Positions 26,668 through 34,430 of a DNA stretch of 64,000 bases are shown here, piece by piece. The translations under genes were made by a program, and so were the position numbers. The stretch is from positions 47,175-111,174 of the forward strand of contig JAFXSE010000004.1 in NCBI GenBank assembly GCA_017525855.1, read 5' to 3'. The notes under the pieces are model-generated. The model ran no database searches. It saw nothing but the letters and a program-made list of their open reading frames with translations, and had not been told where the DNA came from. The first letter of the stretch is position 1. The number at the start of each line of letters is the position of its first letter. Origin of the DNA: Bacilli bacterium. Its GTDB lineage: Bacteria; Bacillota; Bacilli; RF39; UBA660.

Positions 26668-28770
26668 ATGAATGAAAAGGTTGTTGAATTATTAAAAAGT
26701 GTTGATAAAGCATTAACTATATACGAATTACAGGACAGATTAGAGCTAAAAACAGTAGAAGAAATCCAAGCGTTACAAGAAAGCTTAAAAACATTAGAAG
26801 AAAAAGCTATTATTTATCACTCTAATAAAGATAGATATATGATGTTAGAAGATAGTTCACTTCATCGCGGTGTTATGCGCGCTAATAAAAAAGGATTTGG
26901 CTTTGTTGATATTGATGACTCAGAAACGGACGTATATATAGATGAAAAAAATCTTAATGGAGCATTACATGATGATATAGTCTTAGTTGAAGTAACTAGC
27001 AAAAAAGGAATAGATCGCCTAGAGGGTAGAGTAGTAAGAATAATTAATCGTGAGAAAGATACTTATGTAGGTGAAATAAATTTCAATAAAGATAAAGGAA
27101 TAGTAACATTAGATGATAACAAATTAAGAATTAAAGTACAAATACCAAAAGAAAAGACCATGAACGCTGTAGATGGTCATAAAGTATTAGTAAGATTAGG
27201 CAAGAGAATCGACAACCACAACTTTAAAGGTGAAGTAGTAGAAATCATAGGACATAAAAATGATCCAGGTGTAGATATTTTATCAATAGTAAAAAAATAT
27301 AATATAGAAACAGATCTTCCAGATGATGTAAAACAACAATTAAAAAGTTTTCCAAATGAAGTAAAAGAAGAAGAAACAAAAAATAGAATAGATCTAAGAA
27401 ATCAAATGATATTTACTATTGATGGAGATGATACAAAGGACATCGATGATGCTATTTCAATATCTAGAAAAAATAATGGTAATTATGTACTAGGCGTTCA
27501 TATCGCTGATGTCAGTTATTATGTTAAAGAGGGTAGTCCATTAGATAATGATGCAATGGAAAGAGGTACCTCAGTATATTTAGTAGATAGAGTAATACCT
27601 ATGCTGCCACATGAACTATCTAATGGAATATGTTCACTTAATCCAAATGTGGATAGACTTACAATATCTTGTGTTATGGAATTTGATAGTCATGGTAAAC
27701 AGGTTAGCTATGAGATATTTGAGAGCGTGATCAGATCAAGAATTCAAATGACTTATAAAAAAGTTAATAGCATTTTAGAAAAAAATGAAATTCCAGAAGG
27801 TTATGAACCTTACGTAGATACATTGAAAATGATGGCTGAACTTGCTAGCATATTGAGAAAAGCAAAGGAAAACAAAGGATATATTGACTTTGAAGTAGAA
27901 GAAGCCAAAATATTAGTAGATGAAGAATGCGTTCCAACAGAGGTAACCTTAAGAAATAGAGGAACTGGGGAAAAACTAATTGAAGATTTTATGATTGCAG
28001 CAAATGAATGTGTAGCAACTCACATATACTTTATGAATTTACCATTTATTTATCGTGTCCATGAAGCTCCAAAAGAGGAGAAAATACGTGAATTCTTAAG
28101 CTTTATCGGAACATTAGGATACCAGGTTCAAGGAAACTTAAAAGAAAATACTCCTAAAAACATTCAAAAACTAATTAAAACTTTGGAAGATAAGAAAGAA
28201 TTTCCTATATTATCAAACTTACTTTTAAGAAGCATGCAAAAAGCTGTATATAAGCCAGTTAATTTAGGACATTTTGGATTGGCAAGTAAGTGTTATACTC
28301 ATTTTACATCCCCAATAAGACGTTATCCAGATACAACCGTTCATAGATTATTACATACATATTTATTTGAACACAAATTAGATGATAATACTATAAAACA
28401 TTGGGAGGAAAAACTAGTATATATTGCTGACCATTCATCGGCAACTGAACGAGCAAGCGTTAACTGTGAAAGAGAAGTTGAAGATATGAAAATGGCTGAA
28501 TATATGGAGAAACACATAGGAGAAGAATTTGAAGGTATGATTTCATCAGTAATGAGTTTCGGAATGTTTGTACAATTAGATAATCTTATCGAAGGATTAG
28601 TACCAATTAAAAATATGAAAGGATTCTTTGACTATAGTGAAGAAAGAATGAGCCTTACAAATGAGAAAACAAAAGAAAAATATGTAATAGGAGATCGTGT
28701 TATTGTAAAAGTTATTAGAGCATCAAAAGAAGAAAAGACAATAGATTTCGAGGTAGTAAAGAAGGTGTAG
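26668..28770 (+). CDS. rnr: Ribonuclease R
   Basis: 700 residues: N-terminal winged-helix region, cold-shock/OB domains (~65-210), RNB catalytic domain with the metal site DGDDTKDIDDAIS (252-264), and a C-terminal S1 domain (EFEGMISSVMSFGMFVQL). This 3'-5' exonuclease works with SmpB-tmRNA to destroy non-stop mRNA, and smpB lies two genes on. ATG 26668 is set by GAAGGTGA at 26655-26662; longer in-frame readings lack a ribosome site. Confidence 0.95.
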   Translation: MNEKVVELLKSVDKALTIYELQDRLELKTVEEIQALQESLKTLEEKAIIYHSNKDRYMMLEDSSLHRGVMRANKKGFGFVDIDDSETDVYIDEKNLNGALHDDIVLVEVTSKKGIDRLEGRVVRIINREKDTYVGEINFNKDKGIVTLDDNKLRIKVQIPKEKTMNAVDGHKVLVRLGKRIDNHNFKGEVVEIIGHKNDPGVDILSIVKKYNIETDLPDDVKQQLKSFPNEVKEEETKNRIDLRNQMIFTIDGDDTKDIDDAISISRKNNGNYVLGVHIADVSYYVKEGSPLDNDAMERGTSVYLVDRVIPMLPHELSNGICSLNPNVDRLTISCVMEFDSHGKQVSYEIFESVIRSRIQMTYKKVNSILEKNEIPEGYEPYVDTLKMMAELASILRKAKENKGYIDFEVEEAKILVDEECVPTEVTLRNRGTGEKLIEDFMIAANECVATHIYFMNLPFIYRVHEAPKEEKIREFLSFIGTLGYQVQGNLKENTPKNIQKLIKTLEDKKEFPILSNLLLRSMQKAVYKPVNLGHFGLASKCYTHFTSPIRRYPDTTVHRLLHTYLFEHKLDDNTIKHWEEKLVYIADHSSATERASVNCEREVEDMKMAEYMEKHIGEEFEGMISSVMSFGMFVQLDNLIEGLVPIKNMKGFFDYSEERMSLTNEKTKEKYVIGDRVIVKVIRASKEEKTIDFEVVKKV

Positions 28771-28773
28771 GTT

Positions 28774-29976
28774 ATGGCAAAGAAAAAAAGAAAGAGAAAA
28801 CTAAAAAAATCAGTTAAGATAATTGCGTTTTTCTCTGTCATATTAATAATTGCTGGTGTAGGCCTAGAAATGAAAAATTATTATAAAAAACCAACTAAAG
28901 AAAAAGTAAAAGAAGCAAAAGAAGAAAAGAAACAACCTAAAGATTATAAAGCATCTATAGTTATGGTAGGAGATGCCCTAATACACTGGGGAGTATATAA
29001 TGATGCTAAACAAAATGATGGTACATATAATTTTAAACCAATGTTAGCACCTATTAAACCAATCTCTTCTAAATATGATTTAGCATACTATAATCAAGAA
29101 ACAATTTTGGGTGGTGAATCACTTGGCTATTCAAGCTATCCAAGATTCAACTCTCCTCAAACTGTAGGTGATGCCTTTATAGATGCTGGGTTTAATATGG
29201 TTAGCTTAGCAACTAATCACACAATGGATAAAGGTGAACAAGGTGTATTAAATTCTGTTAATTATTGGAAAACAAAAACAAATGTTGCTGCCTCTGGACA
29301 ATGGTCAAGTGAAGAAGAAAGAACAGCATCAATAGCTAAAATATATGAGAAAAACAACATCAAATATGCATTTATTTCTTATACAATTTGGACTAATGGG
29401 CTAGAAACTCCAAGAGGTAAAGAATATTTAAATAATGTATATAGCGAAGAAAAAGCAAAAGCTGATATAGAATCAGTAAGAGATAAAGTTGACTTTGTTA
29501 TAGTTGCTATGCACTGGGGAACTGAATATTCATTTAAAGTAGATAGAAAACAAGAAGAGATTGCCAAATATCTTTCAAATTTAGGAGTTGACTTGATCAT
29601 AGGTGCACATCCACACGTAATACAGACCGTTGAATATATAAATGACGGAAAAACGTTTGTAGTATATTCACTAGGTAATTTTATAAGTGACCAAGATGAT
29701 ATAGATAATTTTACTGGATTAATGATGGAAGTAACCTTAAAAAAACATGTAGATATAGATGATAAAATAACTTTAAGTGTGGAAAATCCAAAAGCTCAAT
29801 TGATCTATACATCAACAACTAAACGTGGCGGAGTTAATCATGATTTTAAAGTTGTACCTTATCCACAACTAAATGATACACAGTTGAAAAACCATAATTA
29901 TTACTATGAAAAATATAAGGCAATTGTAAATGAAAGATATCCTAACTTAGTTTGGGGGTTATCAGGGGAGGAATAA
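28774..29976 (+). CDS. CapA-like membrane-anchored metallophosphatase-fold protein
   Basis: 400 residues. Basic N-terminus, a signal anchor (~14-33), then a CapA/PGA-synthesis domain: MVGDALIHWG, NQETILGG, NMVSLATNHTMDKGEQG, VAMHWGTEYS and IIGAHPHVIQ, where the His/Asp residues form a dimetal site. CapA proteins take part in poly-gamma-glutamate export or anchoring. No capB/C genes are here, so the substrate is open. It sits three nt after rnr and one nt before smpB in one operon. Confidence 0.87.
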   Translation: MAKKKRKRKLKKSVKIIAFFSVILIIAGVGLEMKNYYKKPTKEKVKEAKEEKKQPKDYKASIVMVGDALIHWGVYNDAKQNDGTYNFKPMLAPIKPISSKYDLAYYNQETILGGESLGYSSYPRFNSPQTVGDAFIDAGFNMVSLATNHTMDKGEQGVLNSVNYWKTKTNVAASGQWSSEEERTASIAKIYEKNNIKYAFISYTIWTNGLETPRGKEYLNNVYSEEKAKADIESVRDKVDFVIVAMHWGTEYSFKVDRKQEEIAKYLSNLGVDLIIGAHPHVIQTVEYINDGKTFVVYSLGNFISDQDDIDNFTGLMMEVTLKKHVDIDDKITLSVENPKAQLIYTSTTKRGGVNHDFKVVPYPQLNDTQLKNHNYYYEKYKAIVNERYPNLVWGLSGEE

Positions 29977-29977
29977 G

Positions 29978-30418
29978 ATGGAAATAATTAATAGAGCGGC
30001 ACGTCATAACTATTTTATAGAAGAAACATATGAATGTGGAATAGTTTTAATGGGAACAGAAATAAAATCTATTAGAGCCGGTAAATGTAATTTAAAAGAT
30101 AGTTATGGTATTATAAAAAACAATGAAGTGTTTTTGCTTAATATGTTTATTTCACCTTACAAAGAGGCAAGTATCTATAATGTAAGTGAAACACGATCTA
30201 GAAAGCTATTATTACATAAAAAAGAGATAAAGAAGATTAAAGAACTAGTAGAACAGAAGGGTTTAACACTTGTACCCTTAAAAATGTATTTTAAAGGATC
30301 AAACATAAAAATAGAATTAGGTCTATGCAAAGGAAAGAAAAACTACGATAAAAGAGAAAGTATAAAACAAAGAGATGAAAAAAGAGAAATGGCAAAAATA
30401 CAAAAAAACAGATACTAA
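29978..30418 (+). CDS. smpB: SsrA-binding protein SmpB
   Basis: 146 residues with canonical signatures: NRAARHNYFIEETYECGIVL, GTEIKSIRAGKCNLKDSY, KLLLHKKEI, KGKKNYDKRESIKQRD. SmpB binds tmRNA and brings it to stalled ribosomes. Its tmRNA partner is at 33647, about 3.2 kb away, instead of directly next door. The 3' end overlaps a lipoprotein gene by 44 nt. Confidence 0.96.
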   Translation: MEIINRAARHNYFIEETYECGIVLMGTEIKSIRAGKCNLKDSYGIIKNNEVFLLNMFISPYKEASIYNVSETRSRKLLLHKKEIKKIKELVEQKGLTLVPLKMYFKGSNIKIELGLCKGKKNYDKRESIKQRDEKREMAKIQKNRY

Positions 30419-30830
30419 ACTATTTCCACAATTATTGTTGATATTTATAATTATTCTATCTACATCTTGTGAAAAAAATGGATTTAATAAAAAACAATTC
30501 ACAGAAATTGTTGAAAAAAATAATTTTATTGTTACTGACATAGAAGAAAAAGAGTATGTGGAAACACTTGCTGTTTCGAGTCATTATCAGATAAGTTTGT
30601 ACACATATGATAAAAATAAGGATGCAAATAATGCATATAAAGACAAAATAAAGTATTACAAAGACAAAAAAGTAAACATAAAGCACAAAAATAATTACCT
30701 TTTTATAGAAAATAAGTATGTATATACCATTATTTATAAAACTAATAATTATATTATAGAAACAGAAGTACCAAAAACTTATAAACAAGAAGTAATCAAA
30801 TTAATGAAAAAGCTGAATTTAACATTATAA
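30375..30830 (+). CDS. Putative lipoprotein of unknown function
   Basis: 151 residues. A basic N-terminus and hydrophobic stretch end in a lipobox (ILSTSC, Cys32). The mature part is lysine/tyrosine-rich with no known domain. It starts inside smpB in another frame with only a weak ribosome site (AAAGAG), so the start could lie further in. The region is of lower codon quality than smpB. Moderately confident that it is a real gene, because the signal sequence and lipobox are well formed. Confidence 0.6.
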   Translation: MKKEKWQKYKKTDTKLFPQLLLIFIIILSTSCEKNGFNKKQFTEIVEKNNFIVTDIEEKEYVETLAVSSHYQISLYTYDKNKDANNAYKDKIKYYKDKKVNIKHKNNYLFIENKYVYTIIYKTNNYIIETEVPKTYKQEVIKLMKKLNLTL

Positions 30831-30845
30831 AATATATGAGCTTAA

Positions 30846-30874
30846 TTGACATAATAATGAAAATATGTTACCAT
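30846..30874 (+). promoter_or_regulatory. Promoter of the gene at 30907
   Basis: TTGACA (30846-30851), 17 nt, TACCAT (30869-30874) preceded by TGT. Confidence 0.6.
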
Positions 30875-30906
30875 AAGCGCGATTATTTAGTGAAGGGGGC
30901 ATGAAT

Positions 30907-31461
30907 ATGAGCTTTTTTAGAATAAGAGAAAATGGTGATTTAAAGACACAAGGAAATAAAACAGAAAAGATTAAGACTTATACTTCAATTGAACAAATAA
31001 TGAAAGATATCGAAGCAATAAAGATAGCATCTAAAGATGAAAAGAAAGATAAAACAATCGATATGATATATAAATTAGTTATATTGTATAGAGGGTATAA
31101 TCCAGAAGATAATGATACTAAAACAAAAAACTCTAATGCAACAACGATATTTAAGAACGTATCAAATGATATATGGGATGCTATTAATGATGGAATTGAA
31201 CAATTAAAAGAGGAATTTTCTGAAGAAGAATTGCTTAAGACATCAAAGAAAAATAGAAAAGATATGTATATTTTAAACTTACTTTATGGAGGTATCGATG
31301 CAGGTAGCATGATAAGTTTATTCCATGAAAAAACAAGTTTTGATATTGAATATGAACTATCAAATGATTGTACATATGAATCATTAGATAAAAATACTTT
31401 AGATGTAATGGAAATATCAGCTAAAAATTATCTAAGAGGAAAAGAATTACTAAAAAAATAA
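30907..31461 (+). CDS. Unknown soluble protein
   Basis: 184 residues, no signal peptide or membrane segment, largely helical with charged linkers. N-terminus MSFFRIRENGDLKTQG; no motif recognised. I choose ATG 30907 because the AAGGGGG site ends seven nt upstream; ATG 30901 is too close to it. It has its own promoter and is the second gene of the accessory stretch between smpB and ssrA. Convergent with the IS3 remnant. Confidence 0.7.
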   Translation: MSFFRIRENGDLKTQGNKTEKIKTYTSIEQIMKDIEAIKIASKDEKKDKTIDMIYKLVILYRGYNPEDNDTKTKNSNATTIFKNVSNDIWDAINDGIEQLKEEFSEEELLKTSKKNRKDMYILNLLYGGIDAGSMISLFHEKTSFDIEYELSNDCTYESLDKNTLDVMEISAKNYLRGKELLKK

Positions 31462-31475
31462 TATAATAAGAGCAT

Positions 31476-31820
31476 TTAAAACCCTGATTCAATTTTATAT
31501 TGAATTGGGGTTTTATAATTTAATGCATATGATGGTCTTCCATTATTGTAGTAATAGATGTATTCTTTTATAAGTTTGGAAACATTATTACAATGTTTTA
31601 AATCAAAATCAATTATTAATTCTTCTTTAATCCAGCCATTCAATGATTCATTTACTTGATTATCAGTTAGTGTTCCTGCTCGACTCATTGAACGAGATAT
31701 GTTATAATTTTCTAGAAACTTATTATAAGCTTTAGATGAATAAACTAAACCTTGATCTGTGTGAAGAATAATCAAATCGTCAGTTTGTTCTTTTTTTATG
31801 CGTTTTAATACTTGTTTTAG
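31476..31820 (-). pseudogene. IS3-family transposase remnant (C-terminal integrase core)
   Basis: About 115 residues on the reverse strand match the C-terminal half of IS3/IS150-type OrfB: LIILHTDQGLVYSS (second Asp of the DDE triad), DNQVNESLNGWIKEEL (third acidic residue), then the YYNNGRPSYALNYKTPIQY ending. The first catalytic Asp, the N-terminal half and OrfA are missing, and no terminal repeats are evident. The readable homology fades near 31820, 42 nt before the promoter of the RelB-Nudix gene. This is a dead insertion scar that marks the island. Confidence 0.85.
31478..31518. terminator. Hairpin terminator within the 3' end of the IS remnant
   Basis: AAAACCC-TG-ATTCAA pairs with TTGAAT-TG-GGGTTTT (31478-31514). 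It likely ends transcription of the gene at 30907. It is formed by the transposase coding end. Confidence 0.75.
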
Positions 31821-31861
31821 TATAAATGTAGTAAAAATGTAGTATTTTTGTAGAAAAAGTA

Positions 31862-31890
31862 TTGACTTTTTGTTTTTTATAGTGTTATTA
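31862..31890 (+). promoter_or_regulatory. Promoter of the RelB-Nudix operon
   Basis: TTGACT (31862-31867) with either TTATTA at 17 nt (31885-31890) or TATACT at 21 nt. Just upstream (31822-31852) is an inverted/direct A-T-rich repeat (ATGTAG occurs twice), a possible operator. Confidence 0.45.
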
Positions 31891-31912
31891 TACTGCTTGA
31901 GGAGGAAAAACT

Positions 31913-32506
31913 ATGGAAAATAAGACTAGTGCTATTAACATACAAATAGATAGTAATGTAAAAAAAGAAGCTACCATGGTATTAACTGAATTAGGATTAT
32001 CAATGAGTTCAGCTATAAACTTATTCTTAAAACAAGTAGTGAAAAAGAATGGTATTCCATTTGAAGTAACTAATGTAGCTGCTAATAAAAAAATATTAGA
32101 TGTAGTATGTGCCTTAATAATGAAAGATGGAAAATGTTTAATTGCAAGAAGAAATAAAGATGATCATTTAAAAGGTAAATGGGAGTTTCCTGGAGGAAGA
32201 AGAGTTGGACTTGAAGATGAAAAGAAAACTCTAGAAAGAGCATTTACTGAAGTATTAGGAATTAAAACTAAGATAAATGATTATATAACTCATAGTATTT
32301 GTGAATATCCAGGACATATTGTAGATCTAAAACTATATGAATGTGATTATATAAGTGGTGAGTTTAAACTAAATATTCATTCAGAATATAAATGGGTTAG
32401 TATTGAGGAATTACTAGACTATGATTTAGCAGATGCAGATGTAATACTATCTAAATACTTAATAAAAAAATATATAGAAGATTCAAGAGATAATAATGAA
32501 AAGTAG
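31913..32506 (+). CDS. RelB/DinJ antitoxin domain fused to a degenerate Nudix domain
   Basis: 197 residues in one uninterrupted frame. Residues ~5-52 (INIQIDSNVKKEATMVLTEL, GLSMSSAINLFLKQVV, GIPFEV) match the DNA-binding ribbon-helix-helix half of DinJ/RelB antitoxins. From ~62 on, the protein resembles NudG-type (deoxy)nucleotide pyrophosphohydrolases: LIARRNKDDHLKGKWEFPGG. The Nudix box (94-117) keeps Gly95, Glu101, Arg109, Glu113 and Gly116, but the REUxEE core reads RAFTEV, so two catalytic glutamates are Ala110 and Val114. It is probably a nucleotide-sensing regulator or a weak enzyme. No RelE-type toxin gene is adjacent. Ribosome site GAGGAGG. Confidence 0.85.
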   Translation: MENKTSAINIQIDSNVKKEATMVLTELGLSMSSAINLFLKQVVKKNGIPFEVTNVAANKKILDVVCALIMKDGKCLIARRNKDDHLKGKWEFPGGRRVGLEDEKKTLERAFTEVLGIKTKINDYITHSICEYPGHIVDLKLYECDYISGEFKLNIHSEYKWVSIEELLDYDLADADVILSKYLIKKYIEDSRDNNEK

Positions 32507-32515
32507 GAGATAAAT

Positions 32516-32818
32516 ATGGTAGAGTTAAAAGAATTACAAAAAGAAGTATATGATAATAAAGTTAATCATGGATTTAATGTAACAGACTTAAATATGGAGT
32601 TTTGCTTAGCTTATGGAGAATTAGGTGAAGCATATATGGCATGGTTAAAACAAAAAGAAGATTTAGGGGAAGAACTTGCTGATGTTGCTATTTACTTACT
32701 TGGAATGTCAGAGATACTAGGAATAGATTTAGAAAGTGAAATATTACATAAAATAGAAAAGAATAAAAGAAGAATATATAAAGAAGTAAATGGCGTACAT
32801 ATAAAAATAGAAGGTTAA
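32516..32818 (+). CDS. MazG-like nucleotide pyrophosphohydrolase
   Basis: 100 residues, all-alpha. The NTP-PPase motif is present: ELGEAYMAWLK (ExxE) and EELADVAIYLL (ExxD), the magnesium-binding residues of MazG/dUTPase-like four-helix enzymes. It likely hydrolyses a non-canonical or damaged nucleotide. It lies nine nt after the RelB-Nudix gene with its own AGGAG, so the two are co-transcribed and both relate to nucleotide pools. Confidence 0.82.
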   Translation: MVELKELQKEVYDNKVNHGFNVTDLNMEFCLAYGELGEAYMAWLKQKEDLGEELADVAIYLLGMSEILGIDLESEILHKIEKNKRRIYKEVNGVHIKIEG

Positions 32819-32833
32819 AAGAGGAGAATGTTT

Positions 32834-33577
32834 ATGGAAATTTTAGAAGATATAGAGATAAGTGAAGAAGAATTAAATAGTTTTTTTAATAAATATAGTG
32901 TTAGAGAATTAGAATTATTTAGACAATTATATGAATTTGTTTTTAAACAAGATTTAAGTGAAACAAAAAAAGTATTTGGTAAAGTATATGAAGAAAAAAT
33001 AAGAGATGCTAGTTATGAAGAAAGAGAGAAAATGAATGATATATTAAAAGTTAGTTCATTAAATAAGAAAAATCATTCATTAACAGATAAAGAATTAAAC
33101 TTTTTTTATAATTTAGTAGATGAAGCATCAATATGTGCTGAAGTAACAGATTTTTATGAACAAATAAGTGAGTTTACCAAATTACATGATAATGTATATA
33201 GTGAAATAGAAAACAGACTAAGTAAAACTATACCACCAATGACTAAAGAAGAATTAGAACTATTCTTTAATAAGTATGATCTTTATGAATTAGAGTTATT
33301 TGGAATGATATTTACTAGTGTTAAAGACTATGATATATCTGATGCATTAAGTGTATCAAGAAAAGTATATAATAAAAAATGCGATGAATTAGGTCCAAAA
33401 GGATACGAATTATATCGTTTAGGTGCTCGTCATATTTGTGGTGATGTATCAGATATAATGAAGAAAAATGAAAAATTAACACTTAAAGAATTAGAATATC
33501 TAAAAGCATTAGTTAAAAATACTAAACAAAAAGATTCTACAGATGAAAAGAAATTAGAATTAAAAACAACAAAATAA
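32834..33577 (+). CDS. Unknown helical protein made of two tandem ~95-residue repeats
   Basis: 247 residues, soluble, acidic. Two copies of one unit are visible: ISEEELNSFFNKYSVRELEL near residue 9 and MTKEELELFFNKYDLYELEL near ~136; each is followed by a segment with KVY and ends in LTDKELNFFYNLV or LTLKELEYLKALV. No known family recognised. Start ATG 32834 fits GAGGAG (32821-32826); ATG 32828 is too close. Third gene of the RelB-Nudix/MazG operon, ending at a terminator just before tmRNA. Confidence 0.75.
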   Translation: MEILEDIEISEEELNSFFNKYSVRELELFRQLYEFVFKQDLSETKKVFGKVYEEKIRDASYEEREKMNDILKVSSLNKKNHSLTDKELNFFYNLVDEASICAEVTDFYEQISEFTKLHDNVYSEIENRLSKTIPPMTKEELELFFNKYDLYELELFGMIFTSVKDYDISDALSVSRKVYNKKCDELGPKGYELYRLGARHICGDVSDIMKKNEKLTLKELEYLKALVKNTKQKDSTDEKKLELKTTK

Positions 33578-33595
33578 GAGGCTTGCTCTTTTTTT
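33576..33595 (+). terminator. Short terminator before ssrA
   Basis: AAGAG / CTCTT stem with a GCTTG loop and a T run. Confidence 0.65.
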
Positions 33596-33609
33596 GTATT
33601 ATTTATCAC

Positions 33610-33638
33610 TTTACTTTTTTATAGTTTTAGAGTATAAT
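33610..33638 (+). promoter_or_regulatory. ssrA: Promoter of ssrA
   Basis: TTTACT (33610-33615), 17 nt, TATAAT (33633-33638), nine nt before the mature tmRNA 5' end. Confidence 0.8.
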
Positions 33639-33646
33639 TTCCGCAT

Positions 33647-34024
33647 GGGGATGTAATGGTTTCGACAGTATTATTATCTAATAGATGGCAAGTCGAATGT
33701 TCACGTTACGAACACAAAAAAATAAATGCAAACAAAATTAAAAATGCTTTAGCTGGAATTTTTGGTGGAAACCAAGCTCCAGTTTATGCCTAATAATTTA
33801 AAAGGCAAGCGTCTCTTTTACTCTTACCTAGCGAGTAAATAGGGATTCATTTTTATAGGTTATAGCTACTTTTTGCCTAGAAAGTAGAAAGAAAAAACAG
33901 GCTGGTACACCTATTTTGTCGTTAACTACTTGATAGATGTATAAGACTATTTAGTTAACTAAGCTTGTAGAGGTTTATTAAGAGATAATATTGGACAGGA
34001 GTTCGATTCTCCTCATCTCCACCA
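33647..34024 (+). ncRNA. ssrA: Transfer-messenger RNA
   Basis: 378 nt. The 5' end GGGGATGTAATGGTTTCGAC and the 3' end TTCGATTCTCCTCATCTCC-ACCA form the tRNA-Ala-like acceptor stem (33647-33653 pairs with 34014-34020, one G-U pair) and T arm, with encoded CCA. The middle holds the tag reading frame at 33728 and G/C pseudoknot arms. With SmpB it rescues stalled ribosomes and tags the unfinished protein. Not circularly permuted. Promoter upstream and terminator downstream are both clear. Confidence 0.96.
33728..33796 (+). other. ssrA: tmRNA proteolysis-tag reading frame (21 encoded residues)
   Basis: The resume codon GCA at 33728 opens a frame that encodes ANKIKNALAG, IFGG and NQAPVYA, then TAA TAA. 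With the tRNA-borne alanine the tag has 22 residues. Typical tags have 10-15 and end in ALAA/AVAA. This one is long, ends in PVYA, and carries its ALAG motif internally. Long tags with aromatic-Ala ends are known from mollicutes (for example ...YMFA). Confidence 0.85.
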
Positions 34025-34070
34025 TTATGATAGGAAACTCGAACTTTTAAAGTTTCGGGAGTAATAAAAT

Positions 34071-34094
34071 ACTAACAGAAATGTTAGTTTTTTT
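34071..34094 (+). terminator. Terminator of ssrA
   Basis: ACTAAC / GTTAGT stem followed by seven T residues. Confidence 0.8.
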
Positions 34095-34430
34095 GTGTTT
34101 AAGAAGAAAGTTGAGATAATATGTAAGTTTGCTTATGTTAAACCCCATATAATAACTATTAATAAAATAGATTATTTAATGTTTGATGAGTGTGATGATA
34201 TTAATGATTATGATATACTTGCGTTAGTTAGTAATTTTATTACTACCTATTATTGTTTGTAGGAAAAGTTATTCGACTTCTTCTTCACAGCACCATTAAA
34301 GAGTTTGTTCGAACCACTCGAACTTTATATACAGAGAACTTCACATTGAGTTCTTTTTTATCTCTATGATTTCAACCTGCAATTGCTTTTTATAAATCAA
34401 AATGTTATATTCATAATGAGGTAATTAATC
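34095..34430. other. Intergenic stretch without a convincing gene
   Basis: About 336 nt between the ssrA terminator and the carbamoyltransferase. A 55-codon open frame from GTG 34095 to TAG 34262 has no ribosome site and no recognisable product; it may be a decayed gene. The second half holds GTTCGAAC-type inverted repeats (34307-34326) and a hairpin terminator at 34335. The motif TATATACAGAG-A-CTTCACA is shared with 7315-7335. Confidence 0.5.
34335..34360 (+). terminator. Hairpin terminator in the ssrA-carbamoyltransferase gap
   Basis: AGAACT / AGTTCT stem, 8-nt loop, then six T residues. No gene clearly ends here, so it may close a small RNA or a lost gene. Confidence 0.6.

Noticed and set aside
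28774..29976. Poly-gamma-glutamate capsule operon
   Set aside because: Only a CapA-like gene is present; capB, capC and capD are absent and the gene sits inside the rnr-smpB operon.
31815..31832. 18-bp identity between 5223-5240 and 31815-31832 (TTTTAGTATAAATGTAGT)
   Set aside because: In such AT-rich DNA, with one copy inside a terminator hairpin, chance or a shared simple pattern is enough. No target duplication or IS end was visible.
30907..32506. Toxin partner for the RelB domain
   Set aside because: Neither the 184-residue gene upstream nor the MazG-like gene downstream has RelE/YafQ features (basic beta-sheet RNase, ~90 residues), so no classical toxin-antitoxin pair is claimed.
34095..34262. 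55-codon open frame after the ssrA terminator
   Set aside because: No ribosome site, starts only at GTG inside the terminator tail, and the product matches nothing I know. Kept only as a note in the intergenic entry.
33990..34330. Phage or island integration at the 3' end of ssrA
   Set aside because: ssrA is a frequent att site and GTTCGAAC-like sequence occurs downstream, but I found no second copy of the ssrA 3' end and no integrase gene.
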